64,000 nt of DNA from Penelope pileata (Eukaryota; Chordata; Aves; Galliformes; Cracidae), in assembly GCA_013396635.1 (NCBI GenBank), contig WBMW01003834.1, positions 734,541 through 798,540 of the forward strand, given 5' to 3'. Shown here in pieces: positions 41,601 through 46,634 of the stretch. The translations under genes and the position numbers were made by a program. The notes under the pieces are model-generated. The model saw only the letters and a program-made list of their open reading frames with translations, was not told where the DNA came from and made no database searches. The stretch's first letter is position 1, and each line of letters opens with the position of its first letter.

Positions 41601-43138
41601 AATGATGGGAAAAGGGAAGAAGAAAAAAAAGAGGCAGTCAGGAAAGCAGTGCAAATAGCTGTAATGGTATATTTCATTTTCATATTTCATGTCATAAGGA
41701 CATTTATTGCCTTAGAAAAAGTTAACAATTGGGAGGGTATTAGAAACTAAAAAAATAAGAAGAGGCCTCTAAATATACCAAAGGTAACATGATGTCCTTC
41801 TCCCTAACGCTTTTGGGAAGTCTCATTTCTATGATGTACAAGAGAGACCTTCAACACTGCCTGTCTACTGATTCCAGAAAATACTTCAGCAACAGTCCAG
41901 ACTAAAATGTCCTCCACACTTTATGTCTAGGTACTCCTCAGGTTGCTCTTCCTTTCTGCCCTATTTCAATACAGGCAAACAGCTTCTTAAAACCAGACCT
42001 TCTTGTTGCAATTTTTAGATTTCATTTGGCACCAAATAAGTGAACTCTGAGATAAAACTATTAAAAATCATCAGTCACAGAATGGACGGAATAAGATGGC
42101 ATGAACTAAATTATTTTCTTCTGTTTTAACTAGACATACCAGCTTTCAGGATTTCTATCAAATTACAGTATTTGAATGCTGCACTGAATAGAAGATCATT
42201 TCCTGTCCTTTTTACGACTAAGCAGACCACCTCCTTCACTAACTACCACAAAGCAATTACCCACATTCTGTTTGCAAAGAAAGCATTTGTGTACAAATAT
42301 TTAATTTCTTAAATAGTGCATGATTTTCTTTTGTTTTTGTTTAGCAACTAGAGCAAATGCTAAGTGAAAAAGAAAGACCCCCAAGCCTCCAAGCAGCACT
42401 TTAGGAAATGCTGTTGAAACACATTGGGCCAGCCCTGGTATCTTAGAGAATGCACCAACCAGCAAATGGAGGAGCCTGCTGAGTATGTCATGACTGGCAT
42501 GTTGCAAAATTCTATTTAATAAAGCAAGTAGTTCCGGTGAACCTGAAATTAGTAAATACAACTGCCTTATGAGTTTACATCCTATGGCTGATTGACACTG
42601 ATGTCTAAAGAGGCACAGAAAACTTTTCTGCTGTGGTTGAGGTAGACTACAAAATAGCATGCTTTTAGGACTGCTATTATGTGCTGTTTCTAGAACAAAA
42701 AATCTGAAAATTTGTCAAAATTGTATGATACTAACCACAGTTTCAAAAAGTATACGAAGGGGAGCATTACATGAATACACATGCTGCATGGAATGATAGA
42801 AACCTTGCTTCTGCTGATAAACAAGTTTAAAATGTTCTAAGTTATGGAATTCAAAAATGACCTTTTCCACTTACCTTAGTGTTCATACAAGATTTTCCAC
42901 GTTTGTACTCTTTGTGATTTGCTCTTTTATCAAGCTTGTTCCACAAAGCTTTGGCCTTCCATGTGGTCACTCTTGACTTCAGTTTGCTGTAGAAGTTCCT
43001 ACTGTCCAAAGGATCTAACTCAAGTTGACGAGTGAGAATATTAAAGGCTTGAATGGTACCTTTGCATGTCGATGCTTGGATAAAGTTTTCAAATATCTGG
43101 CCAGCTTGACTGTATTTTTCATCATCGTTTTCCCCCAT
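2496..43138 (-). CDS. MICAL2: MICAL2 orthologue, [F-actin]-monooxygenase (19 coding exons, 3' end missing)
   Basis: This is the full span of the gene's coding part in the window. Seen: 19 exons with GT-AG borders and matching phases join to 925 codons without a stop. Domains in order are an N-terminal segment (1-88), an FAD-binding monooxygenase (about 89-490) with GGGPCG at 93-98, GADG at 221-224 and GD at 397-398, a CH domain (about 516-625), basic clusters at 662-667 and 679-683, and a linker to 925. Family knowledge: MICAL enzymes use FAD and NADPH to oxidise actin Met44 and Met47, which disassembles filaments. MICAL2 also acts on nuclear actin and so promotes MRTF/SRF transcription. The residue-by-residue match fits MICAL2 better than MICAL1. 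MICAL3 is the closest alternative. The LIM domain and stop codon expected for the long isoform are not in the window. Confidence 0.95.
2628..3204 (-). other. MICAL2 intron 18
   Basis: 577 bases of AT-rich intron between exons 19 and 18. Nothing else was seen. Confidence 0.85.
3205..3306 (-). CDS. MICAL2: MICAL2 coding exon 18 (conserved helical block, residues 848-881)
   Basis: The translation is KRAQTVANREFHKKNIKEKA, then AHLASMFGYMEFPK. It is one of the most conserved parts outside the domains: the human sequence has KRAQNLANREFH and KNIKEKAAHLASMFG. Lysine and glutamate spacing suggests a charged helix that extends the coiled coil of exon 17. The acceptor is actgcag|AAA and the donor AAG|gtgaat, both phase 0. 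Confidence 0.95.
3526..3738 (-). CDS. MICAL2: MICAL2 coding exon 17 (linker, residues 777-847)
   Basis: The exon starts VVARTEHEVRETKQSLNGSD and ends FVLSGVLERLQHLEEKMKQ. The middle is serine/threonine-rich and divergent. The last 20 residues match the human LSGVLWRLQQVEEKILQ segment and have the heptad-like pattern of a short coiled coil that continues into exon 18. The acceptor is gtttcag|GTG and the donor CAG|gtgata, both phase 0, giving 71 codons. The open frame on the opposite strand here is a shadow. Confidence 0.92.
3739..5246 (-). other. MICAL2 intron 16
   Basis: About 1.5 kb of AT-rich intron with no repeat or open frame worth noting. Confidence 0.85.
5247..5351 (-). CDS. MICAL2: MICAL2 coding exon 16 (proline-rich linker, residues 742-776)
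   Basis: The translation is EQIDRPDQLSSDPPVNPRFA, then KPNDPSLLPPQPKRQ. It is proline-rich, probably disordered, and poorly conserved. The PPxPKRQ end lines up with PPLKRQ of the human linker. The acceptor is tacaag|GAG and the donor CAG|gtagga, both phase 0. Placement rests on the splice sites, phase and position between two well-matched exons more than on similarity, so it is slightly less sure. Confidence 0.86.
5352..6485 (-). other. MICAL2 intron 15
   Basis: About 1.1 kb of intron. Open frames of about 70 codons on both strands look like chance. Confidence 0.85.
6486..6635 (-). CDS. MICAL2: MICAL2 coding exon 15 (linker, residues 692-741)
   Basis: The exon encodes ASGFSSQGTSAGKEQNDGRE, then GVNQNKVKSMATQLLAKFEE and NASNTIFRRQ. 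The first part is serine- and glycine-rich and probably disordered. The block NQNKVKSMATQLLAKFEE is almost identical to the human protein and looks like an amphipathic helix. The acceptor is cttgcag|GCC and the donor CAG|gtaggt, both phase 0. No named domain covers it. Confidence 0.93.
6636..7214 (-). other. MICAL2 intron 14
   Basis: 579 bases of intron next to the unusual exon 14 donor. Nothing else was seen. Confidence 0.82.
7215..7286 (-). CDS. MICAL2: MICAL2 coding exon 14 (second basic cluster of NLS, residues 668-691)
   Basis: This 24-codon exon encodes VEGKAEENETNKRRCKGLFG, then VFEE. It matches the human VDGQTGENDMNKRRRKG segment, so it carries the second basic cluster (KRRCK, 679-683) of a two-part nuclear-localisation signal. 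The acceptor is ctttcag|GTT in phase 0. The donor was set at GAG|gttggt, which is not a strong consensus. An alternative GT six bases further (gttaag) would add Val-Gly and keep the frame. Its 72-base in-frame length means skipping would keep the rest of the protein. Confidence 0.87.
7287..11887 (-). other. MICAL2 intron 13 with CR1 fragment
   Basis: At 4.6 kb this is the longest intron among exons 2-19. It holds the CR1 fragment and a perfect 7-base hairpin at 9708-9726 (cctcctg / caggagg). The remainder is unremarkable AT-rich sequence with A-rich runs at 11060-11340. Confidence 0.85.
7851..8228 (-). mobile_element. CR1 LINE fragment, 5'-truncated, minus orientation
   Basis: About 380 bases match the 3' part of chicken repeat 1 as remembered: the phrases ttgctcagagcctggccca, gggatggggcatctgccacc, tctgggcagcctgttccagt and ttctcttctccaggctgaac are typical. 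The element lies on the minus strand, with its 3' end at about 7851 and its truncated 5' end at about 8228. On that strand, 8165-7932 still reads as the tail of the CR1 reverse-transcriptase protein (FKLKEGRLRLDIRKNFF, HWNRLPRVVADAPSLGIFK). This is an old dead copy inside intron 13, in the same sense as MICAL2. Confidence 0.93.
11888..12000 (-). CDS. MICAL2: MICAL2 coding exon 13 (post-CH linker, first basic cluster, residues 630-667)
   Basis: The translation is DAGDKQNGESNDLSSAKSSN, then FIFNNYINLTLPRKRVPK. The first half has diverged from the human linker, while NNYINLTLPRKR is conserved. PRKRVPK (661-667) is the first basic cluster of the nuclear-localisation region known in MICAL2. The acceptor is ttttaacag|AT, and the intron beside it enters an assembly gap nine bases further out. 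The donor AAG|gtaagc is phase 0. Confidence 0.93.
12010..12051. other. Assembly gap of 42 N
   Basis: Forty-two unknown bases lie between aaaa and a further run of A. On the MICAL2 strand the gap interrupts the T-rich tract just before the exon 13 acceptor, so it probably replaces a long homopolymer. Confidence 0.97.
12204..12219 (+). repeat. Poly-A run of 16
   Basis: A homopolymer in intron 12 about 150 bases beyond the assembly gap. On the transcribed strand it is poly-U. Confidence 0.8.
12561..12760 (-). CDS. MICAL2: MICAL2 coding exon 12 (second half of CH domain, residues 563-630)
   Basis: The exon reads DFDALNEEDIVKNNQLAFDV, AEREFGIPPMITGKEVGSAG and [20 protein letters not shown], ending TPLQAV. 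These are the last helices of the CH domain; FDVAEREFGIPP and [16 protein letters not shown] are near invariant in the family. The acceptor is cccacag|A. The donor G|gtaagc is phase 1. The local base composition is richer in GC and CpG than the surrounding introns, as expected for a conserved exon. Confidence 0.96.
12761..14941 (-). other. MICAL2 intron 11
   Basis: About 2.2 kb. The open frames at 12704-12960 on both strands overlap or adjoin exon 12 and are shadows or chance. Nothing else was seen. Confidence 0.85.
14942..15089 (-). CDS. MICAL2: MICAL2 coding exon 11 (first half of CH domain, residues 514-563)
   Basis: The translation runs ESDIRPNKLLTWCQKQTEGY, then RNVNVTDLTTSWKSGLALCA and IIHRFRPDL. 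The LLTWCQ start and the DLTTSWKSGLALCAIIHRFRP helix are hallmarks of the calponin-homology fold. MICALs carry one such domain after the enzyme domain, where it helps actin engagement. The acceptor is ctgcag|AG and the donor AT|gtaagt (phase 2), so Ile563 is completed in exon 12. Confidence 0.95.
15179..15269 (-). CDS. MICAL2: MICAL2 coding exon 10 (linker to CH domain, residues 484-514)
   Basis: This short exon encodes VRQLYVTNELQQCSLERVSS, then IRRSVNLSRRE. It is the basic connecting segment between the monooxygenase and CH domains. It corresponds to the human VKHLYITKELEHYPLERLGS segment and is less conserved than its neighbours. The acceptor is ttgtag|GTG in phase 0. The donor G|gtatgt splits Glu514 in phase 1. 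Its neighbours are close: introns of 212 and 89 bases flank it. Confidence 0.93.
15482..15608 (-). CDS. MICAL2: MICAL2 coding exon 9 (C-terminal part of catalytic domain, residues 441-483)
   Basis: The translation is RESIYRLLPQTTPENINKNF, then DQYTIDPGTRYPNLNSSCVRPHQ. This is the conserved tail of the monooxygenase domain. It also gives the DPGTRYPNLN motif found across MICALs. The acceptor region gtaag|A supplies the last base of Arg441. The donor CAG|gtcagt is phase 0. The run of GA repeats at the acceptor offers another AG two bases away, but only this one keeps the frame. Confidence 0.94.
15609..16840 (-). other. MICAL2 intron 8
   Basis: About 1.2 kb of intron. Two overlapping plus-strand open frames of about 85 codons have no recognised product. 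Confidence 0.85.
16841..16956 (-). CDS. MICAL2: MICAL2 coding exon 8 (end of FAD site, residues 403-441)
   Basis: The exon reads [20 protein letters not shown], then [27 protein letters not shown] (403-410) is the family signature near the isoalloxazine ring of FAD. The helix [12 protein letters not shown] packs against it. The acceptor is cttacag|CCT in phase 0. The donor AG|gtgagt splits an arginine codon in phase 2. It continues exactly from the GDSLLE end of exon 7. Confidence 0.95.
16957..17792 (-). other. MICAL2 intron 7
   Basis: 836 bases of AT-rich intron. Nothing else was seen. Confidence 0.85.
17793..18050 (-). CDS. MICAL2: MICAL2 coding exon 7 (monooxygenase domain with GD motif, residues 317-402)
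   Basis: The longest exon between the two ends of the enzyme domain starts DYIDTELLLSGENVNQSNLL, continues [20 protein letters not shown] and AINHYGQPDVAMFDFTSMY, and ends LLVALVGDSLLE. Gly397-Asp398 is the GD motif that binds the FAD ribose in this flavoprotein class. The acceptor is ttgcag|GAC and the donor GAG|gtacat, both phase 0, giving exactly 86 codons. Confidence 0.95.
18051..19575 (-). other. MICAL2 intron 6
   Basis: About 1.5 kb. A plus-strand open frame of 139 codons (18493-18912) with a proline-rich middle matches nothing known and is probably chance. Confidence 0.85.
19576..19676 (-). CDS. MICAL2: MICAL2 coding exon 6 (monooxygenase domain, residues 283-316)
   Basis: This short exon translates as GIDLENIVYYKDSTHYFVMT, then AKKQSLLDKGVIIN. 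The YYKD and HYFVMTAKK segments are characteristic of the MICAL catalytic domain. The acceptor ctttcag|GA completes the glycine codon begun in exon 5. The donor AAT|gtatgt ends in phase 0. The 101-base length fits the required phase change. It was located from the splice sites and the family match, since it makes no long open frame. Confidence 0.93.
19677..20536 (-). other. MICAL2 intron 5
   Basis: 860 bases of intron. Nothing else was seen. Confidence 0.85.
20537..20692 (-). CDS. MICAL2: MICAL2 coding exon 5 (monooxygenase domain, residues 231-283)
   Basis: The translation reads GFRRKEFRGKLAIAITANF, INRNTTAEAKVEEISGVAF and IFNQKFFQDLKEETG, a highly conserved MICAL core. It covers strands around the substrate and coenzyme cleft of the monooxygenase domain. 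The acceptor is gctag|GT and the donor G|gtgggt, both phase 1. Compared with the remembered human sequence it differs at only about one position in this stretch, which points to strong purifying selection. Confidence 0.95.
20693..22561 (-). other. MICAL2 intron 4
   Basis: About 1.9 kb of AT-rich intron holding the small tandem duplication at 21181. Confidence 0.85.
21181..21227. repeat. Short tandem duplication, about 24-base unit
   Basis: The string gctgtacacactaac occurs at 21181 and again at 21205, followed each time by a variant of taatga. It is a small two-copy duplication in intron 4 with no gene attached. Confidence 0.7.
22562..22663 (-). CDS. MICAL2: MICAL2 coding exon 4 (GADG motif, residues 197-231)
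   Basis: The exon is too short to stand out as an open frame. It was found by translating between splice sites: KIGWRAEFLPVDHPLSE, then EFDVIIGADGRRNTLEG. The GADGRRN segment (221-227) is the DG motif of flavin monooxygenases, which contacts FAD and NADPH. The acceptor is tttttag|AG and the donor G|gtaggt. The 102 bases carry the phase correctly from exon 3 (phase 1) to exon 5 (phase 1), an independent check on this placement. Confidence 0.93.
22664..23773 (-). other. MICAL2 intron 3
   Basis: About 1.1 kb of AT-rich intron. Nothing else was seen. Confidence 0.85.
23774..23890 (-). CDS. MICAL2: MICAL2 coding exon 3 (monooxygenase domain, residues 158-197)
   Basis: The exon translates as IRQLQLILFKVALMLGVEIHV followed by EFVKVVEPPEDQENQ. 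This is a conserved helix and strand pair of the MICAL monooxygenase domain and nearly identical to the mammalian protein as remembered. The acceptor ctacag|GT supplies the last two bases of Ser158. The donor A|gtattg splits the Lys197 codon in phase 1. Reading through the donor would give a short unrelated tail, which marks the exon end. Confidence 0.94.
23891..24566 (-). other. MICAL2 intron 2
   Basis: 676 bases of intron with the pyrimidine tract at 24399-24436. Confidence 0.85.
24399..24436 (+). repeat. 38-base pure pyrimidine tract
   Basis: An uninterrupted C/T run stands on the plus strand, which makes a purine run in the MICAL2 transcript about 130 bases after exon 2. Mirror-like T-rich tracts of this kind can form triplex DNA. 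No coding role is seen. Confidence 0.7.
24567..24774 (-). CDS. MICAL2: MICAL2 coding exon 2 (FAD Rossmann motif, residues 89-158)
   Basis: The exon begins with CLIIGGGPCGLRTAIELA, the nucleotide-binding GxGxxG motif (residues 93-98) that holds the FAD pyrophosphate. The strand ending VVVVEKR follows, where Glu116 is the usual ribose-binding acid. The block NNVLHLWPFTIHDLRGLG is nearly invariant in MICAL proteins. The acceptor is tag|TGT in phase 0. The donor is A|gtaagt, which splits a serine codon in phase 1 and is completed by exon 3. There is no in-frame ATG in this exon, so a promoter inside intron 1 could not make an enzyme with an intact flavin fold by starting here. Confidence 0.95.
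29087..29118 (+). repeat. Degenerate (AAAAG)n tract
   Basis: A purine run of A with regularly spaced G lies in intron 1. It explains the lysine-rich reading of the local frame. Confidence 0.75.
32423..32448. repeat. T10-A16 tract
   Basis: Ten T are followed directly by sixteen A in intron 1. The tract is self-complementary and prone to slippage and copying errors. Confidence 0.8.
35930..36240. other. CpG-rich patch inside intron 1
   Basis: About fifteen CpG dinucleotides lie in some 300 bases, in a window that is otherwise poor in CpG. A GC-box-like ccccgcc lies at about 36136-36142. It could be a small CpG island or an internal promoter. No TATA box or exon was identified, so the regulatory role is only a possibility. 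Confidence 0.35.
38633..38687. repeat. Two adjacent perfect hairpins in intron 1
   Basis: The first has arms tatacgtg (38633-38640) and cacgtata (38647-38654) around six bases. The second has arms aaatgcac (38660-38667) and gtgcattt (38680-38687) around twelve bases. Three ACGTG cores fall within this stretch (38636, 38651 on the minus strand, 38678). Confidence 0.55.
40223..40236 (+). repeat. (AC)7 microsatellite
   Basis: Seven AC units sit in an agac-rich context in intron 1. The run is short and possibly polymorphic. Confidence 0.75.
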
Positions 43139-43141
43139 GTT
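42875..43141 (-). CDS. MICAL2: MICAL2 coding exon 1 (start codon, residues 1-88)
   Basis: The ATG at 43138-43136 opens a protein beginning MGENDDEKYSQAGQIFENF, which matches the known MICAL2 N-terminus. The open frame continues upstream to another ATG, but a pyrimidine-rich acceptor ending in AG at 43143-43142 stands only three bases before the chosen start. The upstream frame is therefore intron. The start context (A at -3, G at +4) is strong. The exon ends AAG|gtaagt after residue 88 in phase 0. It encodes the segment before the Rossmann fold, including the lysine-rich stretch KLDKRANHKEYKRGKSC. Only the exon's last three 5'UTR bases (43139-43141) are visible, so earlier untranslated exons must lie upstream. 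Confidence 0.94.
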
Positions 43142-46100
43142 CTGAAAGAAGTGTTGAAAAGGATTAAGCTGGAGCTCTTGTGCTAAGGTGCAGGTAACCA
43201 AAACTAGCAAGTACTTCCAAGCATGTTATTCCTAGAAAAGACAAACATAGGTCATGTTAAACCATGCTCTGCCTAGGAAAATTAAACTCATAAACTGTAT
43301 ATCCAATATGAAATGGTTAGTAATGGTATTTAGCATATGCTACAAATACACCTACTTGCGCTGTCACAACATGTACTTCATGAAGGCTTATGAGATTCCT
43401 ACACACAAGTCCATTGCTCCAAAAATTAACCAACTTCAGCTAAAGCCTGATAATTTCCTTGATTTTTATTCAGTAATAAGTGCTATATAACAGATTAAGA
43501 AATAAATAATAACAATAATTTAAAAAGTCAGATGCTTTTCCTAACAAGAATTCAAGAATTTAAGTCACAGCAAGTACCCCTCCAGTAATGTGTTTCGGTC
43601 GTAAGAATCCTTAGAAACCTTCAGCCAAAAATCAATACTATTTTATTTTCTCCTGTTGCACAAGCTAGGAGCAAGAGCACAGCTTAGCCAAAGTAATTTA
43701 GAATTGAACCAATCACTTGCCACAAACAAATGTGCACAACAAGCTAAGCAGAAACATTATCACAAGTTACACCAGAACTGAAGAAACGGAATACAAGTAA
43801 CCGCAGAGAACTCCCCTTTTTCATTTCTTGCCAAAATGAGAAAGGGTTTGGTGTTCTAGCAAATGGAAAGGAATTTTATCTCCGCATGCTAAATGTTGAA
43901 GATATGTGTTTGGAGTCGTACCTGGTCATGTGCTAATGATTTAAAATAATGATGTTTGGCCCACTAAGCTCCATTGGCTTTTCCTAGTAATATGATCACT
44001 GTCAAGCTGTGCCTGATACTCCAGACAAATACTCTTACACTCTGTAACAGCAAAGCTATTCTAAATAAATATAAGTTTGCAAGAACTAAAATACTTTTGT
44101 TGTGGCACTCCCTTATCCTTCTTTAACCTTGCTCTCAATCTCTAATAGGGAGTGTCTTAGAGTCAAACAAGGTCCAAATAAAATAGTCAAGTGGTTTTCA
44201 CGTTTTCCAAGATAATTAGTACAGGTTATGTACAAACTTGTCCCCAGAAGAGGGTCTACCTGAACTCAAGTCCAGAGTTCTAAGTAATGTATTCTTTTTC
44301 TTTCTGTTAAGGAATTATCTACCAGTCCAAGCAATGAAAAACTAAAACGATGCTTGCCTAACCTCCCACATTATTAGTTATTTTGCTTGGAATATCATCT
44401 GTTGGCTGACAGTTTTATAATAAATTGCTCGAAGGGCCTTTGAAGTCACATTTTTCAATTTAACACTGTTCAGAAACTGTTCATTCTCTGCTCACATTCC
44501 CTTCAAAGAAAAGAGAAAACACAGCTAGTATATTTAAGTAACGAAGAGACCTACCATGTCTATCTTAGGATTTTCTAATACAGAAAAATATTATGCAACA
44601 TATTAAACAGGTCCCATGGGGAGATATAAGGAAGTATTTGGAACACTCTCATTCCCTAGCTATGCTCAAAATAAATAACCTTTGTGTGCACATCATCAGT
44701 CTGCTGTTGGTTTGTGGGTAAAATAAATTGGCAACGTTGAGAGTTCGTACAATTTCTTAGACCAAATGTCTTGATTAAATATATAGTGCCAAGAATAAGT
44801 CAGGAAATTTTTGTTTTCCCCTCTGAATACTTCATTTATAGTATGCTCCATGCCCTTTTCTGAAGGGCTTCATAAAGTACAAGCACAAACATTTTCTATG
44901 CCTCAACTTCCAGAAGGCCTAATTTTTAATTAAACTGAGTGCTGTGAACTCCCATTGACTCAAGAGGAGTAGAGTATGTCCAGCACCTTTCCAGGATCAA
45001 GGTCTCGACGATTAATAAGCAAAATCCTCCAACAACTGCATGCCTGCAGGGATAGAACCTGGCCACCTTGGCTGCCCCAGCACAGGTGGGCAAGGTGGGC
45101 CCGATACAACCCTCGCCAGTCCTGGCTTTGTGAAAACAGAACTATGCAGTGGCTTTTGGATCAACACAAAGCCAGCCAATAGATCCAGAAGCTCCTAGGG
45201 GAAAGGCAGGGGAGAGGCTGATCCAGCTAAAATGTACGTCTGGGCTTAAGCTTTTCATGCAAGCGTTGTTACGAGAGGAAGGCAACACATGGCAACTGAA
45301 GGTAGCAAAAGCACAGTGTTAGATGCTACAATTCAGCTTAACCTGCTAGACAAAGAGCTCCCCCAGTATTTGAGACCAATTTAAACGAAAAAGATAAACA
45401 CTTATTTTATGCAACTGACAGAGAGATTTTTAATGTAACACCAAAGCATTTTTCTTCTTGATGAATGGGGAAGTGTCAGTGAAATACTGCACAGTGGACA
45501 GTTCAGCCAAGAGTGTGGCAGCCAGATTAGGCTTTCTTCATGGCTTTAAACTTGCGTCGCTGTTGCCTCAGTGCTACAAGACTTTGACCTAGGAGCTATA
45601 AAACAATACTTCCTCTCCACTGTTTTCACTAGCTCACCACAAGCTTGTTATCTTGTTCATGTAACACAAGTATATTTAAAATTTAACTCCAGCATAAATG
45701 ATAAGAGTCCAATCACAAACTCTTAAATTTTTCTGCTCAGAGAGAAGACTTACAGCCTCAGCTGTTTCCATCTGGTGAGGGAAGGGGGTGGACAGGAAGA
45801 GAATGCTAAAAAGAGTAGAGCCATATCTGAACCAACCTATGCAGAGAAGCAGCAAGTGCCAGAGCTGATAATGATGAGAACAGAGAAGAGAGGTGGTAGG
45901 AGCCACTGCGGGCAAAGTGAAGGACAAGGAAACATTTCTAGCTTGATGCAAGCCAGCGGAGGCCTGTGCTGCACACACATGTGCACACAAACACAGGCAG
46001 CAGGCCCAGGCTTCTACTGCCTTTTAACTGAGGTAGAGAACAGCCTAGAGAACTTTGCCAGCCTTAAAACTTTTCTCCTTCATCACTGCAAAGCCATAAC

Positions 46101-46334
46101 CGAGGCTGTTCTTGACTGGCACAAAATTTTCCCCCCACAAACTTCCAAGACACTTCCATCTCATCCATGCTGAGCTGTGGAGTGGCATCTCAGCAGACAT
46201 TCGCTCACCAGCAAACATTTATCCAAGTTGTGTCACAGGTCACATTCTCCAAAAAAAGCCAATTATGTGGTCAGAAAAGCCAGATGACAAGGAATATTCT
46301 GGTTACTAGGCTTCTGGCTTGCTGGAAACACCAA

Positions 46335-46360
46335 TTTATTTATTTATTTTTTTATTTTTT
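46335..46360 (+). repeat. (TTTA)n tract
   Basis: Four or five ttta units end in T runs, upstream of the start exon. Confidence 0.75.
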
Positions 46361-46610
46361 GGCATGAAGACTGTGTTGACAGATGACAGAGAGGAAAATG
46401 GTGTTATAAGGAGATGAAGCTCATGGAAAAGTATATGCTTTCTTCTGAGGTACCACCAATATTTCACTGCAGTATTTTACATAACTCACTAGAAATAATG
46501 CACTAGAGACCAGAAGTCAAAGCTGAAAAAATTAACTACGGTAAGCTTCCTGTTCTGTATTTGTCTCAAAAACTTAAGAGACTATGTAGAAATAGTTTAC
46601 CTGCAGGGGA

Positions 46611-46634
46611 AAACAAACCAACAAACAAACAAAC
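46611..46634 (+). repeat. (AAAC)n tract
   Basis: Five or six aaac units, one interrupted, lie upstream of the start exon. Confidence 0.75.

Larger units (their letters stand above)
24775..42874 (-). other. MICAL2 intron 1 (18.1 kb)
   Basis: This long intron parts the start exon from the Rossmann-motif exon. It holds simple repeats, the twin hairpins at 38.6 kb, a CpG-rich patch near 36.0 kb, a GC-rich patch near 29.8 kb and a minus-strand open frame at 42301-42660. No exon of another known gene was recognised. It is a likely place for enhancers, but none can be shown from sequence alone. Confidence 0.8.

Noticed and set aside
43139..43210. Upstream in-frame ATG extending MICAL2 by 24 codons
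   Set aside because: A splice acceptor lies between it and the conserved start, and the family protein begins at MGEN.
45775..46173. Plus-strand open frame of 132 codons
   Set aside because: The composition does not resemble a folded protein, and a minus-strand frame overlaps it. Probably chance.
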